Below, one piece after another: positions 63,848 through 64,000 of a DNA stretch of 64,000 nt. A program made the position numbers and the translations under genes. The stretch's first letter is position 1. The number at the start of each line of letters is the position of its first letter. The stretch lies in assembly GCA_014925825.1 (NCBI GenBank), contig JACGCK010000006.1, positions 186,001 through 250,000 of the forward strand. The letters run 5' to 3'. The notes below the pieces were generated by a model. The model saw only the letters and a program-made list of their open reading frames with translations, was not told the DNA's origin and ran no database searches. Source of the DNA: Pholiota molesta. Taxonomy: Eukaryota; Basidiomycota; Agaricomycetes; Agaricales; Strophariaceae.

Positions 63848-64000
63848 TCAGTCTTCGTCCATGTCCTCGCCACGAGCTTTTCTCTGCTCAATGCGCTCTT
63901 TCATAGTTTTCTTGGCTGCTTCCTGAGCTGGAGCTAATTTTCCCGCTTTGGCGAGGGCCAATAGCAGCGCCTGAACCAAGCCTACATGATTATGGCGACG
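63848..64000 (-). CDS. C-terminal exon of a gene cut by the right window edge
   Basis: The minus strand at the edge encodes LVQALLLALAKAGKLAPAQE, then an acidic/basic end IEQRKARGEDMDED with TGA at 63848-63850. A GTAG acceptor just upstream (near 63980) suggests this is the last exon. Too little is present to identify the protein. Confidence 0.5.
   Translation of the reverse strand, partial: RRHNHVGLVQALLLALAKAGKLAPAQEAAKKTMKERIEQRKARGEDMDED

Overview
This window is nuclear DNA of a filamentous basidiomycete, most likely a mushroom-forming Agaricomycete. The genes are interrupted by many introns of about 50-60 nt with GT-AG borders, both strands are densely used with short intergenic gaps, and the gene set is fungal: elongation factor 3, a trifunctional TRP1, NoxR, PDAT/Lro1 and a cell-wall-integrity MAP kinase. 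I support about 28 protein genes and recognise no rRNA, tRNA, CRISPR array or transposon.

Layout from left to right: eEF3 (cut by the left edge, -); an unknown membrane-anchored protein (+); a PlsC-type acyltransferase (-); proteasome assembly chaperone 2 (+); RRP12 (-); an FAD monooxygenase (+); a small four-helix membrane protein (-); two tandem, intron-matched Slt2/Mpk1-type MAP kinases (+,+); TRP1 (-); a secreted S10 carboxypeptidase (-); an Mpp6-like exosome cofactor (-); a TMEM184/Ost-alpha protein (+); a flavin-dependent halogenase (-); an unknown protein (+); PDAT (-) divergent from a Drs2-type flippase (+); NoxR (+); a PINX1-like G-patch protein (+); a steryl-ester-hydrolase-like lipase (-) divergent from a PC-esterase-like membrane protein (+); an IMPACT-domain protein (-) divergent from glucosamine-6-phosphate deaminase (+); a cytochrome P450 (+); an Mtf2-like mitochondrial protein (+); a WW-WW-MyTH4-RhoGAP protein (-); a 6PGDH-like dehydrogenase (-); and a partial gene at the right edge (-).

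Most genes are ordinary housekeeping functions and do not form a pathway together. Loose themes are lipid metabolism and membranes (acyltransferase, PDAT, flippase, lipase), signalling and polarity (two MAP kinases, NoxR, RhoGAP) and oxidative or secondary chemistry (FAD monooxygenase, halogenase, P450). The most notable biology is the tandem MAP kinase pair, with a GT-to-GC splice-donor change between the copies, and the halogenase with all signature motifs but no visible biosynthetic cluster.

A data-quality point affects everything else. At about 17 places a clearly conserved reading frame breaks and is restored by assuming one missing base, usually in a short homopolymer. This looks like assembly or sequencing error, so frameshifts in this window should not be read as pseudogenes without the raw reads. 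Exact exon borders were read by eye and are reliable only where stated.
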